DNA from: Paraburkholderia oxyphila NBRC 105797
Lineage (GTDB): Bacteria > Pseudomonadota > Gammaproteobacteria > Burkholderiales > Burkholderiaceae
Reading direction: 5' to 3'
DNA: 64,000 nucleotides
NCBI RefSeq assembly: GCF_000685075.1
Contig: NZ_BAYD01000009.1
Location: 124,001 to 188,000, forward strand
A program made the position numbers and the translations under genes. Below are positions 35,429 through 44,086 of this stretch, one piece after another. Position 1 is the stretch's first letter. The number at the start of each line of letters is the position of its first letter. Under the pieces are notes generated by a model. That model saw only the letters and a list, made by a program, of their open reading frames with translations, ran no database searches and was not told the origin of the DNA.

Positions 35429-35430
35429 CG

Positions 35431-35470
35431 GCGGATACCGGCCGATACCCGCCGATAACGGCGGACAGCG
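35431..35470. repeat. Four tandem 10-bp repeats after lpxL
   Basis: Units GCGGATACCG, GCCGATACCC, GCCGATAACG and GCGGACAGCG run without gaps directly after the lpxL stop. The preceding ATAACG (35425-35430) matches the tail of the third unit. Confidence 0.7.
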
Positions 35471-35490
35471 CGCGGGCGTTCGCCCGCGCG
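35469..35490 (+). terminator. GC-rich hairpin between lpxL and dapF
   Basis: A 9-bp stem (35469-35477 with 35482-35490) carries a GTTC tetraloop. No T tract follows, so it may terminate inefficiently or shield the dapF promoter. Confidence 0.4.
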
Positions 35491-35495
35491 TCGCT

Positions 35496-35501
35496 TACAA
35501 T
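35496..35501 (+). promoter_or_regulatory. -10 element of dapF, possibly a leaderless start
   Basis: TACAAT (5 of 6) ends 6 bp before the dapF ATG at 35508, so a standard start site would fall on or next to the A of the start codon. No -35 is evident, since the hairpin occupies that position. Confidence 0.5.
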
Positions 35502-35507
35502 AGCGGG

Positions 35508-36386
35508 ATGAAACTCAAGTTCACCAAGATGCACGGCGCGGGCAACGACTTCGTCGTGCTCGACGGCTTTAGCCAGCCCATCGCGCTCACGCCCGAGCGC
35601 GTGCGCGCGCTCGCCAACCGCCACTTCGGCATTGGCGCGGACCAGTTGCTGCTGGTCGAGAGACCCACCGTCGATGGCGTCGACTTCCGCTATCGCATCT
35701 TCAATTGCGACGGCGGCGAGGTCGAGCATTGCGGCAACGGCGCGCGCTGCTTCGTGAAATTCGTGCGCGACCGCGAGCTCACCGATGCGAAGCGCGTGCG
35801 CGTGCAGGTCCAGAAAGGCGTGATCACGCTCGTCATGCAGGAAAACGGCGAGGTCGTGGTCGACATGGGCAGTCCGGTGTTCGAGCCCTCGCAAGTGCCG
35901 TTCGATGCGAACGGGCTCGAAGGCCGCCGCGAAGGCAACGATACGCTCTGGCCGCTCGAGGTGAACGGCCAGACGCGCTGGATCTCGGCCGTGTCGATGG
36001 GCAATCCGCACGCGGTGCAGGTGGTCGAGGACGCCGAGGCGTTCGCCGTACTCGCCGACGGCCCCGTGATCGAGAAGCACCCGCGCTTTCCGAACAAGGT
36101 GAACGCGGGCTTCATGCAGATCGTCTCGCGCAACGAGGTGCGGCTGCGCGTCTACGAGCGCGGCGCGGGCGAGACGCTCGCCTGCGGCACGGGCGCATGC
36201 GCGGCGGTGGCGGCGGGCATTCGCCGCGGCCTGCTCGATTCGCCCGTGAAGGTGCACACGCATGGCGGCATGCTCACGATCGCCTGGGACGGCGCGCGCG
36301 ACGAATCGGCCGCGCTGACGATGGCTGGCCCCGCCGCGACCGTCTTCGAAGGCGAGATCGAACTCGCCGACGATCTGCTGAACTGA
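35508..36386 (+). CDS. dapF: Diaminopimelate epimerase
   Basis: This 292-residue enzyme converts LL- to meso-diaminopimelate for lysine and peptidoglycan synthesis. The two catalytic cysteines are Cys75 (EHCGNGARC) and Cys226 (ACGTGACA). The N-terminus [17 protein letters not shown] is diagnostic. It is a little longer than E. coli DapF (274), owing to a loop around residues 135-150, common in Burkholderia. No Shine-Dalgarno beyond GCGGG is present, consistent with the leaderless possibility. Confidence 0.97.
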   Translation: MKLKFTKMHGAGNDFVVLDGFSQPIALTPERVRALANRHFGIGADQLLLVERPTVDGVDFRYRIFNCDGGEVEHCGNGARCFVKFVRDRELTDAKRVRVQVQKGVITLVMQENGEVVVDMGSPVFEPSQVPFDANGLEGRREGNDTLWPLEVNGQTRWISAVSMGNPHAVQVVEDAEAFAVLADGPVIEKHPRFPNKVNAGFMQIVSRNEVRLRVYERGAGETLACGTGACAAVAAGIRRGLLDSPVKVHTHGGMLTIAWDGARDESAALTMAGPAATVFEGEIELADDLLN

Positions 36387-36457
36387 GCTTTGCCGGCATC
36401 ACCCGTATCCCGCATGGCGCGCCCGCGCGCCGCTTCTTCATCGAACGCGCCACCAAC

Positions 36458-37141
36458 ATGAACGATCGCGAAGTCGCCGACTATCTGCTCGCCAATCCCG
36501 ATTTCTTCGTTGAGCACGCCGAACTGCTGGCCACGATCAAGCTCGGCAATCCGCACGGCAAGGCGGCCGTGTCGCTGCAGGAACGCCAGATGGAGATGCT
36601 GCGCGAGAAGAACAAGCATCTGGAGCTGCGCCTTTCCGAGCTGCTGCGCTACGGCCACGAGAACGACAGCATCGCCGCGAAAACGGTGCAGTGGGTGTCG
36701 CACGTGCTCGCCGAGCGCGACCCGCACGCCCTGCCGCGCCTGATCGCCGAGCAGCTGCGCCACGAATTCGACGTGCCGCAGGCGGTGCTGCGCCTGTGGG
36801 ACGTGGCCGATGCCTATGCACAGGCGAGTTTCGCGAAGCACACGGGCGAAGAAGTCCGGCTCTACGCCAACAGCCTCGAAGTGCCGTATTGCGGCGCGAA
36901 TACCGGCTTCGAAGCCGCACAGTGGCTCGAAGGCGGCGAACAGGCGCCGCAGTCGGTGGCGATCGTCGCGCTGCGCAAGCGCATGAACGCCGAAGAGCGC
37001 GATCCGAGCGGCGAAGCGTTCGGCCTGCTCGTGCTGGGCTCGCCCGACCCGCGCCGCTTTCACGATGGCATGGCCACCGACCTGCTGCGCAAGATCGGCA
37101 CGCTCGCGAGCGCCGGGCTCACGCGGCTGTTGCCGCATTGA
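36458..37141 (+). CDS. DUF484 family protein
   Basis: This 227-residue cytoplasmic protein starts MNDREVADYLLANPDFFVEH and has VSLQERQMEMLREKNKHLELRLSELL, an N-terminal coiled coil, followed by a GAF-like domain (about 90-220). DUF484 proteins are encoded between dapF and xerC in many proteobacteria, and this neighbourhood reproduces that order. The biochemical role is unknown. Start ATG 36458; upstream in-frame sequence overlaps dapF and is not conserved. Confidence 0.88.
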   Translation: MNDREVADYLLANPDFFVEHAELLATIKLGNPHGKAAVSLQERQMEMLREKNKHLELRLSELLRYGHENDSIAAKTVQWVSHVLAERDPHALPRLIAEQLRHEFDVPQAVLRLWDVADAYAQASFAKHTGEEVRLYANSLEVPYCGANTGFEAAQWLEGGEQAPQSVAIVALRKRMNAEERDPSGEAFGLLVLGSPDPRRFHDGMATDLLRKIGTLASAGLTRLLPH

Positions 37142-37194
37142 CTTGCGCAGCACGCGCCTCGCAGCCGCCCTGAAGCCACGCACCAGTCCCCACC

Positions 37195-38154
37195 GTGAAT
37201 CCGACCGACCCGATCGCCGCGTATCTCGATGAGCTCGAGCACGTGCGCCGGCTTTCGGCGCATACGCTGCGCGGCTATGCGCACGAGCTCGATGAACTGA
37301 AAAAGCTCCAGAACGGCCGGCCGCTCGAGAAAATCACCCCAACCGACGTGCGCGGCGCCGTGGCGCGCGCCCATGCGGGCGGCCTCTCGGCGCGCTCGAT
37401 CGCGCATCGCCTCTCGGCCTGGCGCGCGTTCTACCGCTGGCTCGCGGGCCGCATCGAGCTCGACGCGAATCCGGTGGCCGCGGTGCGCGCGCCCAAACGC
37501 GACAAGACGCTGCCGAAGGCGCTCTCCGTCGACGACGCCGTGAAGCTCATGGAGGCGCCCGCCTCGGCCACCGATGCGGCGCATGCCGGCGAGGGCGCCG
37601 CAGGCAGTGTCGAGACGCTGCGCGATCACGCCATGCTCGAGCTCTTCTACTCGTCGGGGCTGCGCCTCGCCGAGCTCGTGGGCCTCGATGTGCGCTACGT
37701 GAAGCGCGACGGCTACGAATCGGCGGGCTGGCTCAAGCGCGACGCCGCCGAAGTGGAAGTGCACGGCAAGGGCGACCGCCACCGCCTCGTGCCCGTCGGC
37801 AAGAAGGCGCTGGAAGCCCTCGACGCCTGGCTCGCCGTGCGCGGCGCCTGGGTCAAGCACGACGACGCCCCGCTCTTCTTGTCCGTGCGCGGCAACCGCA
37901 TGGCGCCTGGCGTCGTGCGCGAGCGCGTGAAGCGCGCCGCGCTGGTCGCCGGCATCCCGGCGAACGTCCATCCGCACGTGCTGCGGCACTCGTTCGCGAC
38001 GCATCTGCTGCAATCGAGCGGCGATCTGCGCGCCGTGCAGGAGCTGCTCGGCCACGCGAGCATCTCGGCCACGCAGGTCTACACTTCGCTCGATTTCCAG
38101 CATCTCGCGAAGGTTTACGACAACGCGCATCCACGCGCCAAGAAGCGCGACTGA
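37195..38154 (+). CDS. xerC: Site-specific tyrosine recombinase XerC
   Basis: This 319-residue recombinase works with XerD at dif to resolve chromosome dimers. The catalytic set is complete: Arg157 (SGLRLAE), Lys192 (GKGDRHR), His261 and Arg264 (HVLRHSFATH), His287 (LLGHASI) and nucleophile Tyr296 (TQVYTSLD). The N-terminal SAM-like DNA-binding domain covers residues 1-100. The start is GTG 37195. Its length exceeds E. coli XerC (298) by a small insert, SATDAAHAGEGAAGSVE (124-140). The DUF484-xerC context marks it as housekeeping and not a mobile-element integrase. Confidence 0.95.
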   Translation: MNPTDPIAAYLDELEHVRRLSAHTLRGYAHELDELKKLQNGRPLEKITPTDVRGAVARAHAGGLSARSIAHRLSAWRAFYRWLAGRIELDANPVAAVRAPKRDKTLPKALSVDDAVKLMEAPASATDAAHAGEGAAGSVETLRDHAMLELFYSSGLRLAELVGLDVRYVKRDGYESAGWLKRDAAEVEVHGKGDRHRLVPVGKKALEALDAWLAVRGAWVKHDDAPLFLSVRGNRMAPGVVRERVKRAALVAGIPANVHPHVLRHSFATHLLQSSGDLRAVQELLGHASISATQVYTSLDFQHLAKVYDNAHPRAKKRD

Positions 38155-38171
38155 TTCACCCCCGGTTCAAA

Positions 38172-38198
38172 CGACTCACACGATTCGCACGATTCACC
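38172..38198. repeat. Three 9-bp degenerate tandem repeats between xerC and rlmI
   Basis: CGACTCACA, CGATTCGCA and CGATTCACC follow one another without gaps. The function is unknown. Confidence 0.45.
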
Positions 38199-38261
38199 CG
38201 TCATTCACGCGCGCGGCACCTCTCACTGCGGCTCGCCACGACGCCAGGCATCAAATCCATC

Positions 38262-39467
38262 ATGAATATCGTCACCCTCAAGCCGTCGAAAGAAAAATCC
38301 CTGCTGCGCCGCCATCCGTGGGTCTATGCCAACGCGATCGAGCGCGTCGAGGGCAAGCCCGCGCCCGGCGCGACCGTTCTCGTGCGCGCGCATGACGGCC
38401 GCTTCCTCGCGCGCGCCGCCTACAGCCCGCACTCGCAGATCCGCGCGCGCGTCTGGAGCTTCGACGAGAACGAGCCCATCGACCACGCATTCTTCAAGCG
38501 CCGCGTGCAGCGCGCGGTCGCGCACCGCCAGACGATGGTGAACGGCACAGGCGCGGTGCGCCTGATCTTCGGCGAGGCGGACGGCCTGCCCGGCGTGATC
38601 GTCGATTACTACAAGGAAGACGTTGCGGAGCACGCGCGCGGCCAGCTCGTCTGCCAGTTCATGGCGGCGGGCGTCGAGGCATGGAAGGAAGCGATCGTCG
38701 CGGCGCTCACGGCGGCAACGGGCTGCCCGAACGTCTACGAGCGCTCGGATGTCTCGATCCGCGAAAAGGAAGGGCTCGAGCAGATCACGGGCCTGCTGGC
38801 CGGCGACGAGCCGCCCGAGACCATCGTGACCAATGAGAACGGCGTGCGCTATCACGTGGACGTGCGCAACGGCCACAAGACCGGCTTCTACGTCGATCAG
38901 CGCGACAACCGCGCGCTCGTGCAGACCTTCGCGCAAGACCGCGACGTGCTCAACTGCTTCTGCTACACGGGCGGCTTCTCGCTCGCGGCGATGAAGGGCG
39001 GCGCCGCGCGCGTGGTGTCGATCGACTCGTCGGGCGAGGCGCTCGCCACCGCGCAGAAGAACGTGGAGGCGAACGGCTTCGACGCGGCCCGCGCGACCTG
39101 GCTCGACGCCGACGCCTTCAAGACGCTGCGCCGCCTGCACGAAGAAGGCGAGCGCTTCGACCTCGTGGTGCTCGATCCGCCCAAGTTCGCGGCCTCGCGC
39201 GAGCACGTGGACCGCGCCGCGCGCGCCTACAAGGACATCAACCTCACGGGCCTGAAGCTGCTGCGCCCGGGCGGCCTGCTCTTCACGTACTCGTGCTCGG
39301 GCGCGATCGACGCGGAGCTGTTCCAGAAGATCGTCGCGGGTGCGGCCGCCGACGCGAAGGTCGATGCGCGCATCCTCAAGCGCCTCGGCGCGGGCGTCGA
39401 TCATCCGCTGCTCGCGTCTTTCCCGGAAGGCGAGTATCTGAAGGGACTGTTGCTGCAGGTTCTGTAA
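38262..39467 (+). CDS. rlmI: 23S rRNA (cytosine-C5) methyltransferase RlmI-like
   Basis: This 401-residue class I SAM-dependent methyltransferase has an N-terminal PUA domain (about 1-85, LKPSKEKSLLRRHPWVYANAI), a central domain with VYERSDVSIREKEGL, and a Rossmann domain with SAM motif LNCFCYTGGFSLAAMKGGA (about 228-246). The catalytic region has LDPPKF and TYSCSG (candidate nucleophile Cys). It fits the E. coli RlmI architecture (396 residues, m5C1962 of 23S rRNA). The RBS is weak. It is monocistronic. Confidence 0.9.
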   Translation: MNIVTLKPSKEKSLLRRHPWVYANAIERVEGKPAPGATVLVRAHDGRFLARAAYSPHSQIRARVWSFDENEPIDHAFFKRRVQRAVAHRQTMVNGTGAVRLIFGEADGLPGVIVDYYKEDVAEHARGQLVCQFMAAGVEAWKEAIVAALTAATGCPNVYERSDVSIREKEGLEQITGLLAGDEPPETIVTNENGVRYHVDVRNGHKTGFYVDQRDNRALVQTFAQDRDVLNCFCYTGGFSLAAMKGGAARVVSIDSSGEALATAQKNVEANGFDAARATWLDADAFKTLRRLHEEGERFDLVVLDPPKFAASREHVDRAARAYKDINLTGLKLLRPGGLLFTYSCSGAIDAELFQKIVAGAAADAKVDARILKRLGAGVDHPLLASFPEGEYLKGLLLQVL

Positions 39468-39477
39468 CCGCCCGCAT

Positions 39478-39517
39478 AAAAAAACAGGGTCTACTGCCGG
39501 AAGGCCGTAGACGCTGT
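39478..39517 (-). terminator. Intrinsic terminator of the trimeric autotransporter gene
   Basis: A hairpin with ACAG/CTGT and GTCTAC/GTAGAC helices and a GCC-GGAA-GGC tip (39484-39517) is followed on the minus strand by a seven-T tract (39478-39484). It lies 50 bp past the stop at 39568 and 10 bp past the convergent rlmI stop. Confidence 0.88.
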
Positions 39518-39567
39518 GTCAAACGCCAGGTTTGCCAGCCTTGCGGCTGACTCGCGCTAGCGAGGCA

Positions 39568-41679
39568 TTACCACTGGTAGCCCGCGCCGACCACGACGCC
39601 GGTGTTGCCCTGCGTGCTCGTGTTCGCGGCCACCTTGCCGACCCACTTGTTATTCTCGGTCACGTACGAGAAGCCCAGCGCGCCACCCGTCTGGCCGCCG
39701 TAACGGCCACCGGCCATCGCGACCATGATCTTGCCCGGCTGCGTCGGCTGCGGCAGGCCCGCGACGGCCATCGCCGCCGCCGTGCCGGCGTAGGCCTTGC
39801 GCTGCACGTCGCTGATCGAATCCTGCAGCGACGAGAGGCCCTGCGTCATCTGCGACATCTTCGAGTCGGCGTAGCTTTCCGCCTGCTGCTGCGCAGCCAC
39901 GAGCTGGTTCACGTTCACAGCGTCGGTGCCTTCGGTACCGGCGGCCACGTTCGTCACCTGACGCTCACTGCCTGCCGAGCCCACCGAAACCGTGTTGGCA
40001 CGATTGGCCACCGAGTTCGCACCGAGCGCAACCGAGTTGTCGGCGCTCGCTACCGCATTCGCACCGAATGCGGCCGAGCCGGCACCGCTGGCGTTGGCGT
40101 TCGCACCGAATGCGACCGTGTTGGTGCCGCTCGCGTTGGCGTTCGCACCCACTGCCGCCGAATACACGCCGCTCGCCACCGCACCTTCCGTGCTGCGGTC
40201 GCCGTAGGCGGCGATAAACGGGTTGTAGGCGCTTTCAGCCGCGCTCTGCGCGTTGTTGACGGCCGTGTTCAGGTTATCGACTGCCGAGTTGAGCTGGCCA
40301 ACGTTGACCGCGTCCGTGTCGGCGACGCCCGCCGCCACATTGTGGATCGTCGTGCCGCCCGCCACGCCGTTGCCGAGCGTGAGGTTGCTGTAGTCGCTCG
40401 TGCCGTCGGCGTTCTTGTCGTACGTCACCGCAACGTTCGCCGTGCCGTCCGCAGCGATCAGACCCGAGTTCTTGAGTTGCGAGACGTTCGCCGCGTCGGT
40501 GTCGGCCGTGCCGGCCGCGACGTTGGTGATCTGGCGCTCGCTGCCCGCCGCGCCCACTGAGACGCTATCCGCGCGGTCCGCCACCGAGTTGGCGCCCAGC
40601 GCCACGGCGTTGGCCGCACTCGCCGTCGCGTTTGCGCCAAGCGCCACCGAGTTCGCAGTGCTCGCCGAAGCGTTCATGCCGAACGCCAGCGCGCCAATGC
40701 CGGAAGCCATGGCCTGCGAACCCAGCGCGATCGTATTGTCAGCCGTGGCGCTCGCACCGATGCCGGAGGCCAGCGCATTCTCGCCGCTCGCCAGCGCATT
40801 CGCGCCGAACGCCAGCGCGTTGGCGCCGGAGGCCGAAGCGCTCGAGCCCATGGCGACCGACTCGTCACCTTCGGCGCTCGCGCCGTTGCCCGACGCAACC
40901 GCATTCTCGCCGGCCGCCACCGTGTTCGCGCCCAGCGCGATCGAGCCGTTGCCCGTCGCCGAGGCGAGCGTGCCCAGCGCGATCGAATCGTCGCCTTCGG
41001 CGTCGGCAGCGATACCGGATGCGAACGAGCCCTGGCCGTTCGCCACCGCGTTGATGCCGTACGCCACCGCGCCCGCACCGTTGGCGACCGCGCCCCAGCC
41101 CTGGGCGACCGTGCCGAAGCCGTTCGCATGCGCGCCGCACCCCATGGCGATCGAGTTCTGGCCGAACGCCTGGGTAGACGCCACGCCATTGCCCGATTCC
41201 GTCACGTAGCCGGCGGTCATCGACGAGTAGCCCTTCATCCCGCTCTGGCCCGCGCCGGCGTTCGACAGGTCGTCGTAGCTGGCCGCCGAAGTCTGCACGC
41301 CAAAGCCGTAGATGCCGCCCTTGTAGTTATTGGCCGCACCGTCGCCGTACACCTTCTGCGCGTCGACGTTGGTGAGCAGGTTGCAGTCGCCATCGCCGAC
41401 GATTGCGATCGAGTTGGCCGATGCCGATGCACCGATGCCACCCGAGCTGGCGCTCATGGACGCCGGGCCGGACTGGACCGACTTGCTGCCGTTGTCCGAA
41501 ATCGCGACGGATGCCTGAGCCAGGTCGGACATCGCGCCCGCCGATGCCAGCAGCACACCCGCCACGAGCACGACGCCCGACTTCGCGCGCGCCGGCTTGC
41601 CGCGCGCAGCAGTCAGTTCCGATGCCGCCACCCACGTACCCAACACTTTGTTGTAGACGCTGCGATAAACCTTGTTCAT
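39568..41679 (-). CDS. Trimeric autotransporter adhesin (YadA-like, type Vc secretion)
   Basis: This 703-residue surface adhesin starts with an extended signal peptide (ESPR: MNKVYRSVYNKVLGTWVAASE), followed by a hydrophobic core (SGVVLVAGVLLASAGA) and probable cleavage near residue 56. The head is built of 14-residue YadA-type repeats of the SIALGxxAxAxGxNA kind (about 150-375). Neck/HIM motifs (NVAAGTxDTDAVNVxQL) occur at about 377-402, 443-463 and 566-590, with a second short head block between the last two. The ~80-residue C-terminal membrane anchor ends in GAGYQW. ATG 41679 has GAGGA 6 bases upstream. It mediates adhesion or autoaggregation; the receptor is unknown. Confidence 0.92.
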   Translation of the reverse strand: MNKVYRSVYNKVLGTWVAASELTAARGKPARAKSGVVLVAGVLLASAGAMSDLAQASVAISDNGSKSVQSGPASMSASSGGIGASASANSIAIVGDGDCNLLTNVDAQKVYGDGAANNYKGGIYGFGVQTSAASYDDLSNAGAGQSGMKGYSSMTAGYVTESGNGVASTQAFGQNSIAMGCGAHANGFGTVAQGWGAVANGAGAVAYGINAVANGQGSFASGIAADAEGDDSIALGTLASATGNGSIALGANTVAAGENAVASGNGASAEGDESVAMGSSASASGANALAFGANALASGENALASGIGASATADNTIALGSQAMASGIGALAFGMNASASTANSVALGANATASAANAVALGANSVADRADSVSVGAAGSERQITNVAAGTADTDAANVSQLKNSGLIAADGTANVAVTYDKNADGTSDYSNLTLGNGVAGGTTIHNVAAGVADTDAVNVGQLNSAVDNLNTAVNNAQSAAESAYNPFIAAYGDRSTEGAVASGVYSAAVGANANASGTNTVAFGANANASGAGSAAFGANAVASADNSVALGANSVANRANTVSVGSAGSERQVTNVAAGTEGTDAVNVNQLVAAQQQAESYADSKMSQMTQGLSSLQDSISDVQRKAYAGTAAAMAVAGLPQPTQPGKIMVAMAGGRYGGQTGGALGFSYVTENNKWVGKVAANTSTQGNTGVVVGAGYQW

Positions 41680-42100
41680 ATAATCCTCAAAATAATCTGC
41701 TGTAAACGCGCAATTAATCCGGCTTCTCATTAATCGAGATTCCCGGCAATTCAAACAATCCAGCATTAGCCGGCCGACTAATGAGACAGACAGCCGAATA
41801 ACGCCGGCCCGATGCTCGACACACGCGAGCAATCCGGCTGGCTACTGGACATACGACGGGCGCCGCAAACACCACCGGCGTCCGTCTGAACTCCGGCACG
41901 GCGTGCGATCAACACGGCATCGGCCCTTCAGGAATGCGGCAGAGGGATTCCCCGCCAGGACCGCGCCCCGATGACCGTCACACCGACTGAGTCCGAAGGG
42001 AATCCCGTCGGAAATTGCTGCCGGTGATTGAATTAAAACCTGCCTTGGCCATGCGACGCTTTAGGACGATTTCTAAACTCTTATTTGTGTTGCAGGAATA

Positions 42101-42132
42101 CACATTAATGAGATCCCACATTAATTTGAGAT
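42101..42132. repeat. AT-rich direct repeat, candidate regulator site
   Basis: CACATTAATGAGAT (42101-42114) and CACATTAATTTGAGAT (42117-42132) share nine identical leading bases and the GAGAT tail, with starts 16 bp apart. Confidence 0.6.
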
Positions 42133-42296
42133 AATGCGGATGCATCGAGCACATAATGAACACCCGTATGCGGCAGGTCCAGCACTTGTGAATCGCCTGG
42201 CTGTCCATATTGAATTGGGCAGGCGCGCAGGCCGGCCTGCGGCGCTCGCCAAACGGACGGCGCGAGCGCGCACGGCCCAGATATGTTTCAATAGTT

Positions 42297-42309
42297 GGTT
42301 ATGTTGTAA
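42297..42309. promoter_or_regulatory. Candidate Zur box upstream of the COG0523 GTPase gene
   Basis: GTTATGTTGTAAC resembles the palindromic Zur core GTTATAnTATAAC (10 of 12 defined positions) and lies 55 bp before the start codon. Zur control of COG0523 zinc GTPases is widespread. Confidence 0.5.
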
Positions 42310-42364
42310 CGTTCGGCTCCCGCGCCGTATCCCACCCCGATTCGAGGCACTCAAGGCAAACAGC

Positions 42365-43447
42365 ATGATTCCCGTCACTATCCTCACCGGCTTTCTCGGC
42401 AGCGGCAAAACCACTTTGCTCAAGCGCATCCTGAACGAACCGCACGGCATGAAGATCGCCGTGATCGAGAACGAATTCGGCGAAGAGAACATCGACAACG
42501 AAATCCTCGTGCAGGACAGCCAGGAGCAGATCATCCAGATGAGCAACGGCTGCATCTGCTGCACGATCCGCGGCGACCTCGCGCGCGTGCTCGGCGACCT
42601 CGCCCAGCAAAAGCGCGACGGCAAGCTCGATTTCGACCGCGTGGTGATCGAGACCACGGGCCTCGCGAATCCGGGCCCGGTCGCGCAGACGTTCTTCATG
42701 GATAACGAGATCGCCGACGAATTCCTGCTCGACGCCATCATCACGCTCGTGGACGCCAAGCACGGCAACCATCAGCTCGACGAGCACGAAGTGGTGCAGC
42801 GCCAGGTCGGTTTCGCCGACCGCCTGTTCATCACGAAGGCCGATCTCGTCGACGAGAAGGAGCTCGACGACCTGCGCCACCGCCTCGTGCACATGAACCC
42901 GCGCGCGCAGATCCGCCAGGTGAATTTCGGCGAGGCGGACATCAAGGAAGTGTTCGACCTGCGCGGCTTCAACCTGAACGCCAAGCTCGAGATCGACCCC
43001 GACTTCCTCGCCGAAGACGATCACGCTCACGCGCATCACGATCATGATCATGATCACGCGCACGACCACGAAGACTGCGACCACGATCACGGCCAGTGCA
43101 ACCACGAAGGCCACGATCACGGCCACCACCATCATCACGCGCACCACGACGACAAGATCAAGTCGTTCGTGTACCGCAGCGACCGTGCGTTCGATCCGAA
43201 CCGTCTGGAGGACTTCCTCGGTGGCATCCTGCAGATCTACGGCGAGCGCCTCCTGCGCTACAAGGGCGTGCTCTACATGAAGGGCGTGGACCGCAAGGTA
43301 GTGTTCCAGGGCGTGCACCAGATGATGGGCAGCGACCTCGCCGCCAAGTGGCTGCCGATCGAGAAGAAGGGCAGCAAGATGGTGTTCATCGGCATCGAGC
43401 TGCCGCAGGACCTCATCACCGACGGCCTCGACGCCTGCCTCGCCTGA
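42365..43447 (+). CDS. COG0523 (CobW/G3E) GTPase, putative zinc metallochaperone
   Basis: This 360-residue G3E GTPase has Walker A GFLGSGKTT (9-17), the metal-binding CxCC motif at Cys63/65/66 (GCICCTIRGDL), Walker B/ETTG (VVIETTGLANPGPV) and TKAD (157-160) for guanine. A His/Asp-rich metal-binding loop spans residues 220-261, with about 20 His in 42 residues. The C-terminal CobW_C domain follows. The absence of cobalamin genes and the His-rich loop point to zinc, as in ZigA/ZagA/YeiR-type proteins that load Zn under starvation. ATG 42365 fits the family. Upstream frame sequence is not conserved. A Zur-like site lies upstream. Confidence 0.88.
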   Translation: MIPVTILTGFLGSGKTTLLKRILNEPHGMKIAVIENEFGEENIDNEILVQDSQEQIIQMSNGCICCTIRGDLARVLGDLAQQKRDGKLDFDRVVIETTGLANPGPVAQTFFMDNEIADEFLLDAIITLVDAKHGNHQLDEHEVVQRQVGFADRLFITKADLVDEKELDDLRHRLVHMNPRAQIRQVNFGEADIKEVFDLRGFNLNAKLEIDPDFLAEDDHAHAHHDHDHDHAHDHEDCDHDHGQCNHEGHDHGHHHHHAHHDDKIKSFVYRSDRAFDPNRLEDFLGGILQIYGERLLRYKGVLYMKGVDRKVVFQGVHQMMGSDLAAKWLPIEKKGSKMVFIGIELPQDLITDGLDACLA

Positions 43448-43475
43448 CGTCGGGCGCGGCGCCATACCGACTCGC

Positions 43476-43500
43476 AACGCCCGGCCCGCTGCCGGGCGTT
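43476..43500 (+). terminator. Hairpin terminator after the COG0523 gene
   Basis: A 10-bp perfect stem (43476-43485 with 43491-43500) has a CCGCT loop, 29 bp past the stop. No T tract follows, so efficiency is uncertain. Confidence 0.55.
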
Positions 43501-44086
43501 GCCGTAAACCGCGCACGGACCGCTGACCCGCCGTTTGGTGATGCGCCATGGGCGCGCCACCTGGGCCGCCCTGGTATGCGAAGTGGCTATACGCCCCCTC
43601 GGGTGCCCGCGCAAAATTGCGTTTCTCCGCTACACATGTCAAATAACGTACCCGACCATCGCTTTTTCACGATGGGCGCGTTATATTTTCTGGATATCGA
43701 ACGTTGACGGAAGCCGCCAATTAAGGGATTTCCCACTTGCGGCGCGAGTTTGCGGTTCGGTTACAATACGGCCCCACTGGAAAGAGAGGCGCCCCGGAAC
43801 TTCCATTTATGCGGGTTTCGGCAAGAAAATCGCCTCCCCGGCCGCGCATCGCGTCGCAGCGCGCAGCCGGTACGAAATATGCCTCAGGAGCATCTGAATA
43901 GCGGTTTCCAGAGGAGTTCGGCCCCGCAGCGGCGCTTAGGCGTCACGACAGCTCAACGTTCGTGCCCGCCGACGCGCACCTTGGCGCGATTAAGCGCGCG
44001 GTAAAGTGGGAGAGGCCACTGCGGGCAACACAAAAGTGCAGGCAAGATGTGCCAGTTTTGCCTCACTCATTGAAGAAGCAAGCCAG
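43501..44086 (+). other. Long gap/leader before dksA
   Basis: No gene is supported. A TACAAT -10 (43761-43766) with TTGCGC (43737-43742, 18-bp spacer) is the best promoter and would give dksA a leader of about 315 nt. A weaker TAAAGT at 44002-44007 lies nearer. An AT-rich patch with TATATT occurs at 43682-43687. A long leader would allow the autoregulation known for dksA in E. coli. Confidence 0.4.
43737..43766 (+). promoter_or_regulatory. Candidate dksA promoter
   Basis: TACAAT (43761-43766, 5 of 6) follows TTGCGC (43737-43742) after an 18-bp spacer. Confidence 0.45.

Larger units (their letters stand above)
41680..42364. other. 685-bp AT-rich divergent regulatory region between adhesin and COG0523 GTPase
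   Basis: No gene is supported. The stretch 42000-42160 is clearly AT-richer than the surroundings and contains the direct repeat at 42101-42132. The Zur-like palindrome lies at 42297-42309. Promoters for both divergent genes must lie here, but no hexamer pair is convincing. Confidence 0.5.

Noticed and set aside
37195..38154. Tyrosine recombinase as a sign of an integrated mobile element
   Set aside because: Position after dapF-DUF484 and full XerC motifs make it the housekeeping dimer-resolution enzyme. No attachment-site duplication or tRNA is present.
39990..41130. CRISPR-like periodic repeats
   Set aside because: The periodicity is the coding pattern of adhesin head repeats, in frame and translated, with no spacers.
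43750..44004. 84-codon plus-strand frame before dksA
   Set aside because: It starts inside the likely dksA promoter, lacks a ribosome binding site and has unselected-looking composition.
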